Notes under the pieces: generated by a model | The model's input: only the letters and a program-made list of their open reading frames with translations | Database searches by the model: none | What the model was told of the DNA's origin: nothing | Assembly: GCF_013368755.1 (NCBI RefSeq) | Contig: NC_049562.1 | Span: 6,076,001 to 6,140,000 of the forward strand | Source of the DNA: Talaromyces rugulosus | Lineage: Eukaryota; Ascomycota; Eurotiomycetes; Eurotiales; Trichocomaceae | Direction of reading: 5' to 3' | Length of the DNA: 64,000 nt | Part shown: positions 23,219-34,014 of the stretch, piece after piece | Numbering within the stretch: the first letter of the stretch is position 1 | Layout: the number at the start of each line of letters is the position of its first letter | Program-made: the position numbers and the translations under genes

Positions 23219-24992
23219 ATTGGCAGTAGATCATGAAGAAAGAGAGAGCAATACACAGAGGAATAGAAGTAAAGATGAAAAAGGAGAAGCTCGAGGTTTT
23301 GATACTCAGCCGGGAAATAAATAATCATATTTTTTTTAAACTCATCAACCGTTAACCTTGTGGGTCGTTATGCAATGTGCAGTCATAATAGAGAATTTCC
23401 CGTGCGTTAAAAGCACACGGACACGCCTTTCTGGCAAATTCGCCCGAAGATCAAATGGACTGGATCTATCGATTTGCAGTGTCAACTTAACTTTAGGTTG
23501 ACATTCTCGGCTTTTGCTCTTGGCAGCTTTAGCCCTCGAATTTTGCTTTTGTCTTTTTTTCTCTTGCCACAATTCGTAGAACTGTATATCATTATTAGAC
23601 ACGGAAGAAATTTTGGCATCCAATTTGCCTTTTTTTTTTGCCACCTTCGCAAGTGACATCGTCGAATGACATGGGGTTTCCTCAAAACCATGGATGGGTG
23701 GCGTTACTCTCCCGTCGTCCGAGCAAAAGTTGTCGTGTATTGTGGAGTGTGCGCTCGGCCGCTAGTTCTGCCTTTGAAACAGAGTAAACAACGAGAAATA
23801 CTAATTATTAGACAGGTGGATAGTTCGGAAACTAGGCAAATCCCGGCAATTGCCTTGAGACGGCCGAGGAGCATCCCGCTTGTGGAGTTGCCATCACTTT
23901 TTGTCAAATGTATACCATTTCTCACCATAAAGACACCTTGTAATACATATACCATAGACCGTCAGATAGTCACACCATAAGTCACCAAGTGCTTGTTATA
24001 AAGGTGGAAAGGAGTGGATAGTTGGAAGGTTCTGTACTCTTATTTTTGACAGGCTTGGCATGGCGTTCCACTAAAAACGCAAACCGACGGCCAGTGCGTC
24101 GATCTTTGACACATGAGGAAACTTGTCCCAGACTTTTGATTAATAACCCGTAGTTCCCCAAATCAAGATTCCAAGTTTCTTGAACGTTGAGTGGTTAGTG
24201 ATTAGTCCCCCCTAGATGAATTAGATGCAGTGTAACATATGAGAGCTCCTTGCCCGTGATAGTGTTTGTTTGAATAGTTTCACAGCCGCAATCCACGATT
24301 ACCTTTGATAAAGTTGAGAGTTATAAAACATTGAGAGGTTGACTCGTGTACTTCGTGTCGTAATGTGTAATGTGACAGAAACAGACTATATAATGACATA
24401 TCTGTGCGCTCAAACAGGAGAGGATGGCGACAATGATGCACGTTCTCCTTTCACTGTACCAACCTACTACCAAAAGCAGTTAGTAATGGGGTTTTAGTTC
24501 TGATATCAGTAAGCTCCTCGGAAACCGTTGCTAGAGTTTGTGGGCCTCAACTCCACAGTCCGAGACCGTAATTAGCCAGACCTTGACTGCGAGCCTGGGC
24601 CGCGTCGGAGACTAAACGGCATACGCTATATAGTCCTTCTGATAACGGGAAGGCAGGTACGACAGACGCTAACAGCACGGCCGTTTGGACTTTAATCGTT
24701 GCGTTGCTGGTAAACATGTATTAGTTTAGGCGCGAGAATATCCACTCAATTGATTGATCGGACCAGCTAGCCAGTTACATAAACTGTCCGAGCCATGCCT
24801 TGATCAAAACGGTTTAGGGAAACCATACTGTGCCAAGTGATTGTGGGGGACCATGGGAGATCCATATTAACCGGCCGCAATGATGATGTTCCTTTGTGAC
24901 AGCGTCAGGGGTTCTCTCGAAGTATTAGACAAATTTCCACGATAGAGAGTGCATGATCTTCCTGGATTACCTTGACATAACCAGGAGCGATA
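23219..24992. other. Divergent intergenic region, one doubtful Lys-rich frame
   Basis: Promoters of the Pth11-like gene (left) and the alpha/beta hydrolase (right) should lie here. A minus-strand frame at 23659-23345 would encode 104 aa beginning MSLAKVAKKKGKLDAK, Lys/Arg/Gln-rich, in the leader of the Pth11-like gene. It has no family match that I know and may be chance. The rest shows nothing recognisable. Confidence 0.45.
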
Positions 24993-26015
24993 ATGGTTTC
25001 AAGCTCAACAATTGAGGTCCCTCATCTCGGCGGGATCAAAGCCGGCTATGCCTTGTCGGATAACAGATATGATCCGTCAAAGCCGACTGTCGTCATGATC
25101 AACTCCATGTGCACAACTGTTGCGCTGTACAACGATCAATTTGAAGACAAGAAGCTAACTGATGCGGTCAACCTATTGGCTGTCGAGCCTTTGGGTCATG
25201 GTTCGACGAGTTCATCCACTGAGCATTTCACATACTGGGACTCGGCAATCATGGCTTTGCAGGTAATGGATAAGCTCGGCATCAAAAATGCGTTTGCGCT
25301 CGGAACTAGTCAAGGCGGTTGGGTCGTCGTTCGAATGGCCTTGTTGATGCCCGAAAAGGTATGTTATTTGCTATTTGCTTGTAGATATAACTTTTGGACT
25401 CTTTCTGATTGGATTTGGAAGATCTTGGGTCTTCTTCCATTAGGAACATCAATGGACTACGAGTCCGCAGAATCACGAGCACTAGGCGCCTGGGAGCCCG
25501 CCAGTATCATAGCACCGTTTGTGGAGAAATGGACAGCAAAGACGGAAACCCCGGAATTCGTGGTCGATGACGTCTGGTGTGGAATGGTGGCCAGTTTGGG
25601 CTTCAGTGGTACAGTCTCTGCCGAAACCACGACATTCTTTAAGAAAGCGGTGAAGAGCACATACGTTGGTGACGAGGGACGCAAGAAAGTTCGAATGGCT
25701 TCGATGAATCTCTTGTCCAGGGATGGCCTTTTGCTCCGGTTACAAGACATCAAGTGTCCTGTGTATTGGTTGCAGGTGAGTTTTCTTTTTGGCGTTGATC
25801 CCTTCGCCCACGCCACGTAGCTGATCTTCTCGAAAAAGGGCACCGAAGATGCTCCATTCGGCACGACTCTGCCAGCTGAGCAAGTCAAACTTTTTGTCTC
25901 ATCCAAGGAAGCTAAGTTGAGGATAGTAGAAGGTGGGGGGCATTACTTGAATGCGACTAGTCCAGCGGAGGTTAACGAGAGCATTTTGGAAATTGTGAGC
26001 AAATACTCCAATTAG
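24993..26015 (+). CDS. Alpha/beta hydrolase (AB hydrolase-1 fold)
   Basis: The exons are 24993-25358, 25422-25775 and 25839-26015, giving 298 aa. The nucleophile elbow is GTSQGG (Ser about 106), following the oxyanion region MINSMCT. A likely acid is in GTEDAPFG (about 244), and the catalytic His is in EGGGHYLNATSP (about 275), so the triad looks intact. Sequences such as EPLGHGST and PLGTSMDYES place it with fungal serine hydrolases found in many secondary-metabolite and catabolic loci. No signal peptide is seen, so it is cytosolic by default. Both 63-nt introns end in AAG (GGAAG and AAAAG) rather than CAG/TAG. These are the only acceptors that restore the family sequence. Confidence 0.88.
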
Positions 26016-29000
26016 ATATCAAATGACAGCGAGCAATAAAATCAATCACATAGTTTCCTCGTTGGGCATTAGGCAACTGAAACTAGTTCGTTCTCGATTG
26101 TATTTCCGATAGGACAGATGAACTGGATGATTCTTAAATCGAAGGAACGGTAGTATTTCAATTTCGTCATCCTGCCTTACTAGCGCTATATGTAAGGTTG
26201 CAGGGATTATTGATTTCTCGGGTCACAAGGAATCGCGCCATTATGGCCTTTTGGTATGGCCAATTCGGTACTTGGGTCAAGAATTGCGTTCTTTCCTTGT
26301 GATATTGACGCAGGGGTCCATTCGGAGTGTCAGGAGGAAATGTTAGTCGGATACCGCATGATGGTGATGGTCATCTGGCGGAAAAGATTCTGATATATCT
26401 CATATTAACTATGCGTCCCGGACCGTCCCATTGGCCTGGGTCAATGGGTTAGATCGGGCCGAAGCGGAATGTGGGGATATCTTCATCGTGGTAGAACGAT
26501 ATCTCAAACGGCAACCTAATATACTCGATCCAATGCTAGGTTAGCTTCAGGATGACAAGAATGGTATATAAAGATGGAGTGTTTTCCGACGGCCGGCTCT
26601 CAATTTCCGACCAGAGATCCACAGCCAGCGCTACTGTATTCCGGTTGAGATATACAGTGTCAACTCAAAGAATACAACTCGAAACTTGAAAGATGTTAGA
26701 GGATCTCATGAATATACCAATGCAGTTGCATACACTAACAATCATTCTGCAGAGTACATTGGACAATGTGCCAACAAAATTCCGAGACGGCGCGTGTTCC
26801 GCAAGCCCAACTATACTTTTGTGTACGTCAGTTCATGTTGGAGAGGAGGGGTAGATCGGTAGATCGCAGTGTTGACGTTGTTGAGCCACTAGTGTCAATG
26901 CAAAAACGGGCCGGCGTTGATTGATACGACGCCGATCTGCATCAATTGCAACCATAGAGTCTGCTCTTGCTGCGAAAAGTCGACGGCACCGAGAGTGACG
27001 CACAAATGACTCGAGATGCATGAGGAAGCGCTCTTTATTGAAGAAGGAGAGAGCCTACAGAGATAGAGGAACAGCTCAGGCGGGAGAGATTGAAGAGGAT
27101 TGCTAGTCATTGAGGCTCTGGCGCGCAGGGAAAGCACGACCCCCGCGCCTGCCTTGTTCGTCCATAGTCACATGATACACAAATTGAACCATCTCCTTTC
27201 CTATTCGATTTTCCGATATAAAATTCTAATTTATAGAACTTAGACTCTATGACGTGCCAAGGCTGATCAGATTTCTTATGTCCGCCGGGGCTAAGAAAGT
27301 ATATACAAATTGAGCGCCCCACACAAGCACTCAATTGGGCAGTGCAATTGGCAGATGACTGATGAGGCTTTTTTCTGCGATGATTTGGCAAAAAATGCTT
27401 TCATTGTTTGTTCATATTTGGCTCTCGTTCCTTGGGATGTATTGCTTGAACAATGACTGGTGAGTCATGACTGTGCGTCAACACGGCGATCGATCGGCCT
27501 AGATAAGGGAATGAAGGAAAAGTCAGCCGGTTCGTCCCAAGGGGTTGTTGTCAAGCGTTATAGTTTAGCTTCCTTGGCAGTGTGAACTCTGAAGCATATT
27601 GCGGCTGCTGCTGCCTAGAACGGAGCAATGTGTTCCCTATACCGCCTCCAACAGGCCACGTCCGGCGCTGATTGGCTCTGCTCTACTGTAAAGTCGGTCG
27701 GACTCGGAGGGATGAGAACTCGCATTCTCCGTTTTTGAGCCTCATGAGAGGGACTGGAGCGCTGTTCTAGGCCGAGGCTGGACTAGTCGTTGACCGATGC
27801 AGCTGAAAGCCTGAAACAAATTGGGCCACGTACGGAGTAGTACGTACGAGGATGTCCTTTTTTTCCCTTGATTTTACGACTACGTATATTACGCACCCTG
27901 CATTGTTATTATTGCCCATGCATGAATCACGGAGTCGGTCGAGCCCTCGAAGATTCCGAATCCTGAGTTGTACGGAGTAGGATTCAAGAGTCCGTTTCCG
28001 CGGCTCCGTGAGGCTCATTTTCGCTGTACTGGCTTTGGTATCCACCAAGCGTATATGCATTATGCACTCTATTGCCGACCAAAGTGCATAAGGAGAATTT
28101 TAACATGCTTATTTTGTTGGTTTTTTTTGTTTTGTTTTTTGACAAGCTTCCTCCGTACGTATTAGTATTGGGTATTGTGTTAGTATTGTTGAAACTTGAT
28201 GCTCAATGATGGAAAAAAAAAAATAGCTGGTAATCGTTGGTATTGAATACCATTTGTGTCACAACTGAAAGGGGGGCTGTGCCATTGTTGTCTGGCGTGG
28301 ACTAATGAAAAGGGCTGTACTAGAGGGCGGCGTCCCGCTCGGGTAAAGCGCACCAAGGGGGCCAACGGTACCGGTACGGTATTTCTCGGTATTGGGGCTG
28401 CCCGATGACTCGTCAACTCGCGGGCCAATGGCAAGCACGCCGTGCGGCTGACCAAGCCCACGCGCCTTTCCATTTTTGGCACTAGCGCAGCAGGCTCTAG
28501 GCAGCAGCCTGAACACTCCGCCGGCGTCATCCGCTGCTTGTCAATAACACAACTTCGCTTTCCTTTTCTCCTCGTTCTCGTCTTCTCATCTCTATTATTG
28601 CCTAGTTCTCTCTATCCTTTACCTTTCTGCTCCATCGTTGGCTCTCCTTTGGTGTCTGCCTTGGATCCCCTGAGATACATGATCACCCAAAAAGCGGACT
28701 GACTTGCCAATCTGCGTCAATCCCATCTCGATCTATAAACCGACTTCGATCAACAAATCGTATCATTATTAATCTGCCTGGGCTCTGGCCTCGTCGGCTG
28801 TCTCACATTCCGCCGTGGTACATTTAACGCAACGTGTCCTCTCTCAGCCAGTTGATTCATTCTGTTTTAAACCTGGGAAATGTATGTTGCCTTGAGAATC
28901 TTCCAAGCAAATGTTTCCCTGTTTCCCCACTAATTCGTTCCCTATAGTCATCTGGTGTCATCTGTGGTGACTCACCTTGATTCTCCTGCTCCACAGTCTT

Positions 29001-29123
29001 GATTCGCAATCTGCTGTGAGTCACCCCCGATCAACTTGCAGTTACAACCAACCTGCCTGTCCACAAAGGGTTACCGCTAACCGTATTACCCCCCGGTAGA
29101 TCGTGTCCTGTCCTGTCTCAAGC
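26016..29123. other. 3.1-kb gene-free gap and long leader of the C2H2 regulator gene
   Basis: No supported gene. From about 28540 the sequence is C/T-rich, typical of a long fungal promoter and leader before the ATG at 29124. Several short upstream frames exist (the longest, 28442-28702, has 86 codons) and could act as uORFs. Two copies of TACGGAGTA lie at 27831-27839 and 27971-27979. A possible F-box remnant is listed separately. Confidence 0.5.
26895..27110 (-). pseudogene. Possible F-box-like gene fragment
   Basis: A 71-codon frame begins MTSNPLQSLPPELFLYLCRL, resembling the start of an F-box (LPPEL...), then loses similarity after about 45 residues and stops. No downstream exon extends it to a normal F-box protein. 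It could be a decayed copy or a coincidence in an otherwise empty gap. Confidence 0.22.
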
Positions 29124-31301
29124 ATGTCTTGCGAGCCCGCTCATACCCGGGTCCACCCCCGCCGTCGTGCCTTAAATGGTGGCCAGTCTGCTCTCTCTGC
29201 CACTCCCAAAATGGACACGACACCAGAGAGTCTGCCTAGCATCCAACGAGGAACTACTTTCAACTCTCCCTCATTGCCGCCCAGTCAAGACCGGGATCCT
29301 CTTCTGAACATCCCCTCGTTGCCGCGGCGTTCACCTACTTGCCCAAAGACTCTCGAAGCTGTTGCCGCTGGCCGCAAGCGCATGGAAGATATCCTCGGCC
29401 AGATTGATCTCAGCTCACTATCATTGTCTGGTGAACCTGGTGAAGACGACCAGAAGAACGCTAGCTTGGCACAGCCCGGCGATTACAAAAGCAAATCTTC
29501 AACTCGTGGCAATAAGATGACCGATATGCCCGCTGTTTCGAACCCAGTCACTCATCGTCGACAAACCTCTGACAGTGGCCTGGGCTCTTCCATCAGTGCG
29601 ACTGGACCTAACGAACGCAAAACAGTACACTTTGCTGCTGACCATGAAGGAGCGGCTTTCACCCAGACCGCTTTCACCCAAAGCGTGACTTCTTCGGAGA
29701 CAGAGGAAGATCTGCAGCCGCTATCTGATGCTGCATGTAGACACATTCACACAAGGATTGTCACGCCTATCCTGCGTGAAGAGAAGCTGAAACCTTTCCA
29801 TCCTCTTGTATCCAGTGTTCCTGCACGGATCAATAGGAAAGAGGTCAGATGCTTGCGTGACCTAGAAAAGATATTATTGTGGTTGGCACCGGTAAGTCGG
29901 ACAGGGTTACCAGGCGTTCAGGATTTTGCTTATTTTATTGGTTTAAAGCGCTATTCGGCTCCTCTTCAGCTATTCTCTCGGTACTGCGAATTCACGATTC
30001 AACGCATTTATATGACCGTTCCATTTCTCAACGAACGTGATCAGCATTTGCCCACCGACCGCCCTTACACTAACGGATATTTCCTCGACCTCGTCGGACA
30101 GATTCAACAGTACGCGGCCATGGTATCCGCTCACCGCCAACGCGCCCGCACCCAGTCACCTTCATCAAAATCAGGCGTTGATCTCACCACGTATGTCTTG
30201 AACTTAAAACCTCCATTGGACAATATACTAATTCGGCACAGCATGGAGCCTCTCACTCTCGAGGGCGGACTAGCTCAGACTGGGCGTCCTGCCACTCTAG
30301 TATCCCATCTTGACGGTAAACCCGTATCTCTAGCTGATGGTGCTTCTTACGATCCAGCCACCATTCCTGCCATGAAGCGCACCCACAGCGGCCTGAGCAA
30401 TGACGAGGGAATCGAACGCTCCATGGCTCGCCGCAAGAAGAACGCGCCTCCTATGGATATCAACAAGAAATGCAGCCACTGTGACAAGATTTTCAAACGG
30501 CCGTGTGACTTGACCAAGCACGAGAAGACTCACTCCCGCCCTTGGAAATGCAGTGACCCAGACTGCAAATACTTTGTCGTTGGATGGCCAACCGAGAAGG
30601 AGCGCGACCGCCACGTCAATGACCGCCACTCAAACGCTCCAAGTATCTACCGGTGCAAATTTTCTCCATGCAGTTATACATCAAAGCGCGAGAGCAACTG
30701 CAAGCAGCATATGGAGAAGGCCCATGGTTGGCAATATGTTCGATCGAAGAACAACGGCAAGCTCGGCGGCAAGCTTCCTTCACCATCGGCTTCTGGGTCT
30801 TCGCCTCAACAAACTCCACCTACACCGGCGATGTCTACTCCTGTTTCCAACCTAACAACAGACATTCCCACACCTGGAAGCGGGCAGATGGCTTCCCCAT
30901 ACTCAAATCCCGTCTCATACGACCCGTCTGTGTACAACCCTTCTCCTCAGTACGATGAGCCCCAATACAACGTCACCCAGTATGAAGAGCCTCAGTACGA
31001 TGGGTTCGTCGCCATGTCCGGTGGACAGCCATTCAATTTTGCGGAGCCTCCTCTCGCTCCTGCTTTTGATTTCCAACTGTTCCCTGAGGCCGACTTGAAC
31101 TCGATTGGGCTGGAAAACTTGCCACCAACTGATGAGTTTATGGACTTCCAAGCGGCCCTCGAAGCATCCGATCCGTCTGGTCTCGTTGCACCATCTACAG
31201 ACATGGACCTTGACCAATTCGGACCAGACCAGATGAGCCAATATTGCTTTGACAGTGAATTTTACAACTATCAGCATGGCAACGGGATGCCTGAGCTTTA
31301 A
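29124..31301 (+). CDS. C2H2 zinc-finger transcription factor
   Basis: I start at the ATG at 29124. The frame is open slightly further upstream, but only to a GTG. The unspliced product is 725 aa. The N-terminal half is Ser/Pro-rich with the conserved block TDRPYTNGYFLDLV. Three fingers follow at about residues 450-535: CSHCDKIFKRPCDLTKHEKTH, CSDPDC...HVNDRH, and CKFSPC...HMEKAHGW followed by YVRSKNNGK. The C-terminus is Pro/Ser/Tyr/Gln-rich, a likely activation region. A 57-nt in-frame segment, 29892-29948 (GTAAGT...AAAG), may be an intron. Removing it joins LLWLAP to RYSAP, which reads more like relatives and gives 706 aa. Nuclear; target genes unknown. Confidence 0.88.
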   Translation: MSCEPAHTRVHPRRRALNGGQSALSATPKMDTTPESLPSIQRGTTFNSPSLPPSQDRDPLLNIPSLPRRSPTCPKTLEAVAAGRKRMEDILGQIDLSSLSLSGEPGEDDQKNASLAQPGDYKSKSSTRGNKMTDMPAVSNPVTHRRQTSDSGLGSSISATGPNERKTVHFAADHEGAAFTQTAFTQSVTSSETEEDLQPLSDAACRHIHTRIVTPILREEKLKPFHPLVSSVPARINRKEVRCLRDLEKILLWLAPVSRTGLPGVQDFAYFIGLKRYSAPLQLFSRYCEFTIQRIYMTVPFLNERDQHLPTDRPYTNGYFLDLVGQIQQYAAMVSAHRQRARTQSPSSKSGVDLTTYVLNLKPPLDNILIRHSMEPLTLEGGLAQTGRPATLVSHLDGKPVSLADGASYDPATIPAMKRTHSGLSNDEGIERSMARRKKNAPPMDINKKCSHCDKIFKRPCDLTKHEKTHSRPWKCSDPDCKYFVVGWPTEKERDRHVNDRHSNAPSIYRCKFSPCSYTSKRESNCKQHMEKAHGWQYVRSKNNGKLGGKLPSPSASGSSPQQTPPTPAMSTPVSNLTTDIPTPGSGQMASPYSNPVSYDPSVYNPSPQYDEPQYNVTQYEEPQYDGFVAMSGGQPFNFAEPPLAPAFDFQLFPEADLNSIGLENLPPTDEFMDFQAALEASDPSGLVAPSTDMDLDQFGPDQMSQYCFDSEFYNYQHGNGMPEL

Positions 31302-31928
31302 AAATCAGGACTAGACTGTTACTTTTTAATATTTCTTTCTTTTCCGTTTTGAAATATGATGATTAAAGATTTATGTTGATTCGCGGAGACAATCTCCACC
31401 TTATTGGTTTATTCTAGCTATAGCTTTATTTCAGCGTGTACTTTTTATTATTAGCGATGTTGGTTCGCGAGACCTGAGATTGGATTTTGGTGCGATCAGG
31501 GCATGTATGTATGCGCCTGAATTCGCCATGATTATCGTGTCAGCCTGCTTGAGCTTTTGATTAGTCTAGTCAAATATCATTACTCCATGTTGCTTTGGCA
31601 ATGTCAGCCATGCTACGGCGTAAATCTTTCCCACATAAATTGACCAAGAAAATTGACCAAGAATGGAATGTTGAAGCCTGGATGCCTAGGCTCTATTAGC
31701 TTCAGGCAACGAAATTACTGGCACCAGATTCAGGCAACCATCAATAACTAGGGGATATCAATATTGATTAATTGGACAATTAGATCAATACAGTAGCTGC
31801 CGAAATGTCCTTCCATATTATACACCTAGTGACCCGTATCAAACTCTTAAGTGATCTTCAATACATAGCCAATCCATAAGCGGTTACTCTATATATCCAA
31901 TTCGTTTTCGCTTTGAATGTTAGTTACG
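31302..31928. other. Convergent intergenic region, nothing recognised
   Basis: 3' flanks of the C2H2 gene and of the NmrA-like gene. AT-rich, no frame of note. Confidence 0.5.
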
Positions 31929-33057
31929 TTATTGAAGGGCAGACCAATCCTCCAATTTCATCCATTCCTCGAGGCTCGTCATTGGACAGTCGATTCCAGC
32001 CTGAATTAATTTTGTTAGGAAAAAAAAAAATTACCTCTTTGTGGCCGAGAAATAGAAACATACCTTTCGAATATCAGCAGCTTTGAGAAGCGTTTTATCA
32101 CCACCATCATACCCCGGATCCGTCGAGTATAAAAACATATCCCCCACCTCACGGCCGAATTCCTGGTCTGGAACAATCTCCATCAGACTGGCTAGCGGGG
32201 TCTGTTTGTATTGAGCCGGGATTCCAGTGATGGAAGTAAACAACCGAAGGTATTCGGACCAGCTGCAGGTGGTACTTTCGGCTAGGTACTGTTTACCCGG
32301 TGGCATCTTGGAGACAGCGTAGACAAAGTTTCCCGTGTCACGGTTGACGTCTAGATGGGGGATGGGGCTGTCTGGATGAGTTGGAAAAAGCATATGGCGA
32401 CTTCCATCCGGTTGCTGTCATGGCTTTGTTAGCATTATATCTAGTCCAGGGGAAAGAGCGAGAGGAAACCTTTTGAAAGTACGCCGTAGGAACCAGTTTG
32501 TAACTACTAGTGAAAAATCCCGTCTGGATATACGACGTCTTGGCCGCGAGCTGCGGCCATTTCTCCTCTAGATAATATGGGAAGATGTCTGCCTTGGCAT
32601 CAAAGTGGTACAGTTCATCAAACACCCCTTTACTGCTTTTCTTCGCATGGCTTAGCGTCGACACGAGAAACCCATTGTCGTCCAGTGAGTCGACAGCGGT
32701 TGCAGCTGCGTCGGCAATGTTTTTCCCCTGGCGATACTCAACCCCATACGCATGCTGGCGAATGGAAACGCCGGCATCAATCGCCGCTTGTCGATGATCC
32801 GGCCGGAAGAATGGTTCCCAGTAGTTTGTCACGCTGAAAATGACATTGGCGCCGCAGAAAGCAGAAACAAGACTGTCGATGTCCTCGAGGTCGGCTTGCA
32901 CAATTTCGATGCCACTTGCAGACAATTCCTGGGCAATGGCTGAGGCGGGGTTGCGAGTGACGCCGCGGACTCGATATTGAAGATCTTGGAGGAAGCGTTG
33001 GGCGACGGAACCGCCTTGGTTTCCGGTGACGCCGATTATGACGGCTAGTTTGGACAT
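31929..33057 (-). CDS. NmrA-like NAD(P)-binding protein
   Basis: The exons are 33057-32470, 32414-32064 and 32000-31929, giving 336 aa. The N-terminal Rossmann motif is GVTGNQGG (residues 9-16), followed by RGVTRNP and VQADLEDIDSL, the NmrA/HSCARG/isoflavone-reductase-like pattern. The family lacks the SDR Tyr-xxx-Lys dyad in many members, which often act as redox-sensing regulators. NmrA itself binds and inhibits the nitrogen GATA factor AreA. Other members are reductases, so the role here is open. It lies head-to-tail behind the intronless permease next to a GATA-rich promoter. Intron 1 has an unusual GTTTCC donor but a perfect TGCTAAC branch site and a GACAG acceptor. Confidence 0.88.
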
Positions 33058-34014
33058 TTGTGAGAATTGACTGGGGTATTATATGGGCGGTTAAAAAAAC
33101 GCTGTTTGAGGATTTGACAATGTTACTGCTGTGACCATGAGGGGGCGGGGCGGGAGTATATTAGTTGATGGTTAAGTCGTTATGAAGAGACTAGTATGCC
33201 TTGGTTAGGACTTTTATCATTCCAAATATTAATAGAAATTAACAGAAATTGAACCTCAAAAGTGAAAATAAGCCAAATAGATTGTTTCAAGTTATGAGGA
33301 CGAAGAGATTTTGTCTTTGTGTTCAGTAAGCTCGTACGGTTTACTGAGAAATGGGCCATGACTCGTATCCATCTCTTTAGTATTCCATTCCACACCACTG
33401 AGGTTGATCATCTAGATGTCATGTCCTGTGCAAATTATGGGATAACATTGTCTTTTCGCAAGCGAACTTACACTCTGCGGCCATGAAACTCAGGGCTGTC
33501 CCACGCCGTGGCAGGACATGAACTGTCCTTGATAGACTCAAGCGCATGAAGCCAAGTTCTGATACCGCTCGAGCTGCCTTGTCCGCCGGTACATCGTTAA
33601 AGAAAACTTCGTTGGATTCTCAACACCAAAGTGGCCATCTCCTTGTATAAGGTTTTGTTAATACAAGACAACGGAAGTATTGTTAGAATAAGAGCCTACT
33701 TCATCCACTACCCACGTATCCATATTCCCACCAACTGTTTGTATAAGCGACTGACCTTGTTGCACCAAGAACGCTGAAATAAAAACAAGTCCGATCACAG
33801 CGCCAGTCGCGTCAGATCCCTGCTCATTTTTACTAAATCCCATAGCTGCTGCTCCCCCGGGACAACCTCCGTATGAGTGCGTTTGTTAAATTCTCTGTTT
33901 TGTCTCTATACTGATAGCCAATTATGCACGGGTAAAAGTTGACATTGATATACGCTCTTTTGATTGTTTTTGCTATAGCTGTATATATATACACTATATC
34001 ACACAACGATACGA
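33058..34014. other. Intergenic, one doubtful short frame
   Basis: Promoter of the NmrA-like gene and 3' flank of the permease. A 61-codon minus frame at 33843-33658 (MGFSKNEQGSDATGAVIGLV...) has a hydrophobic stretch and could be a small peptide gene or chance. Nothing else is visible. Confidence 0.45.
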
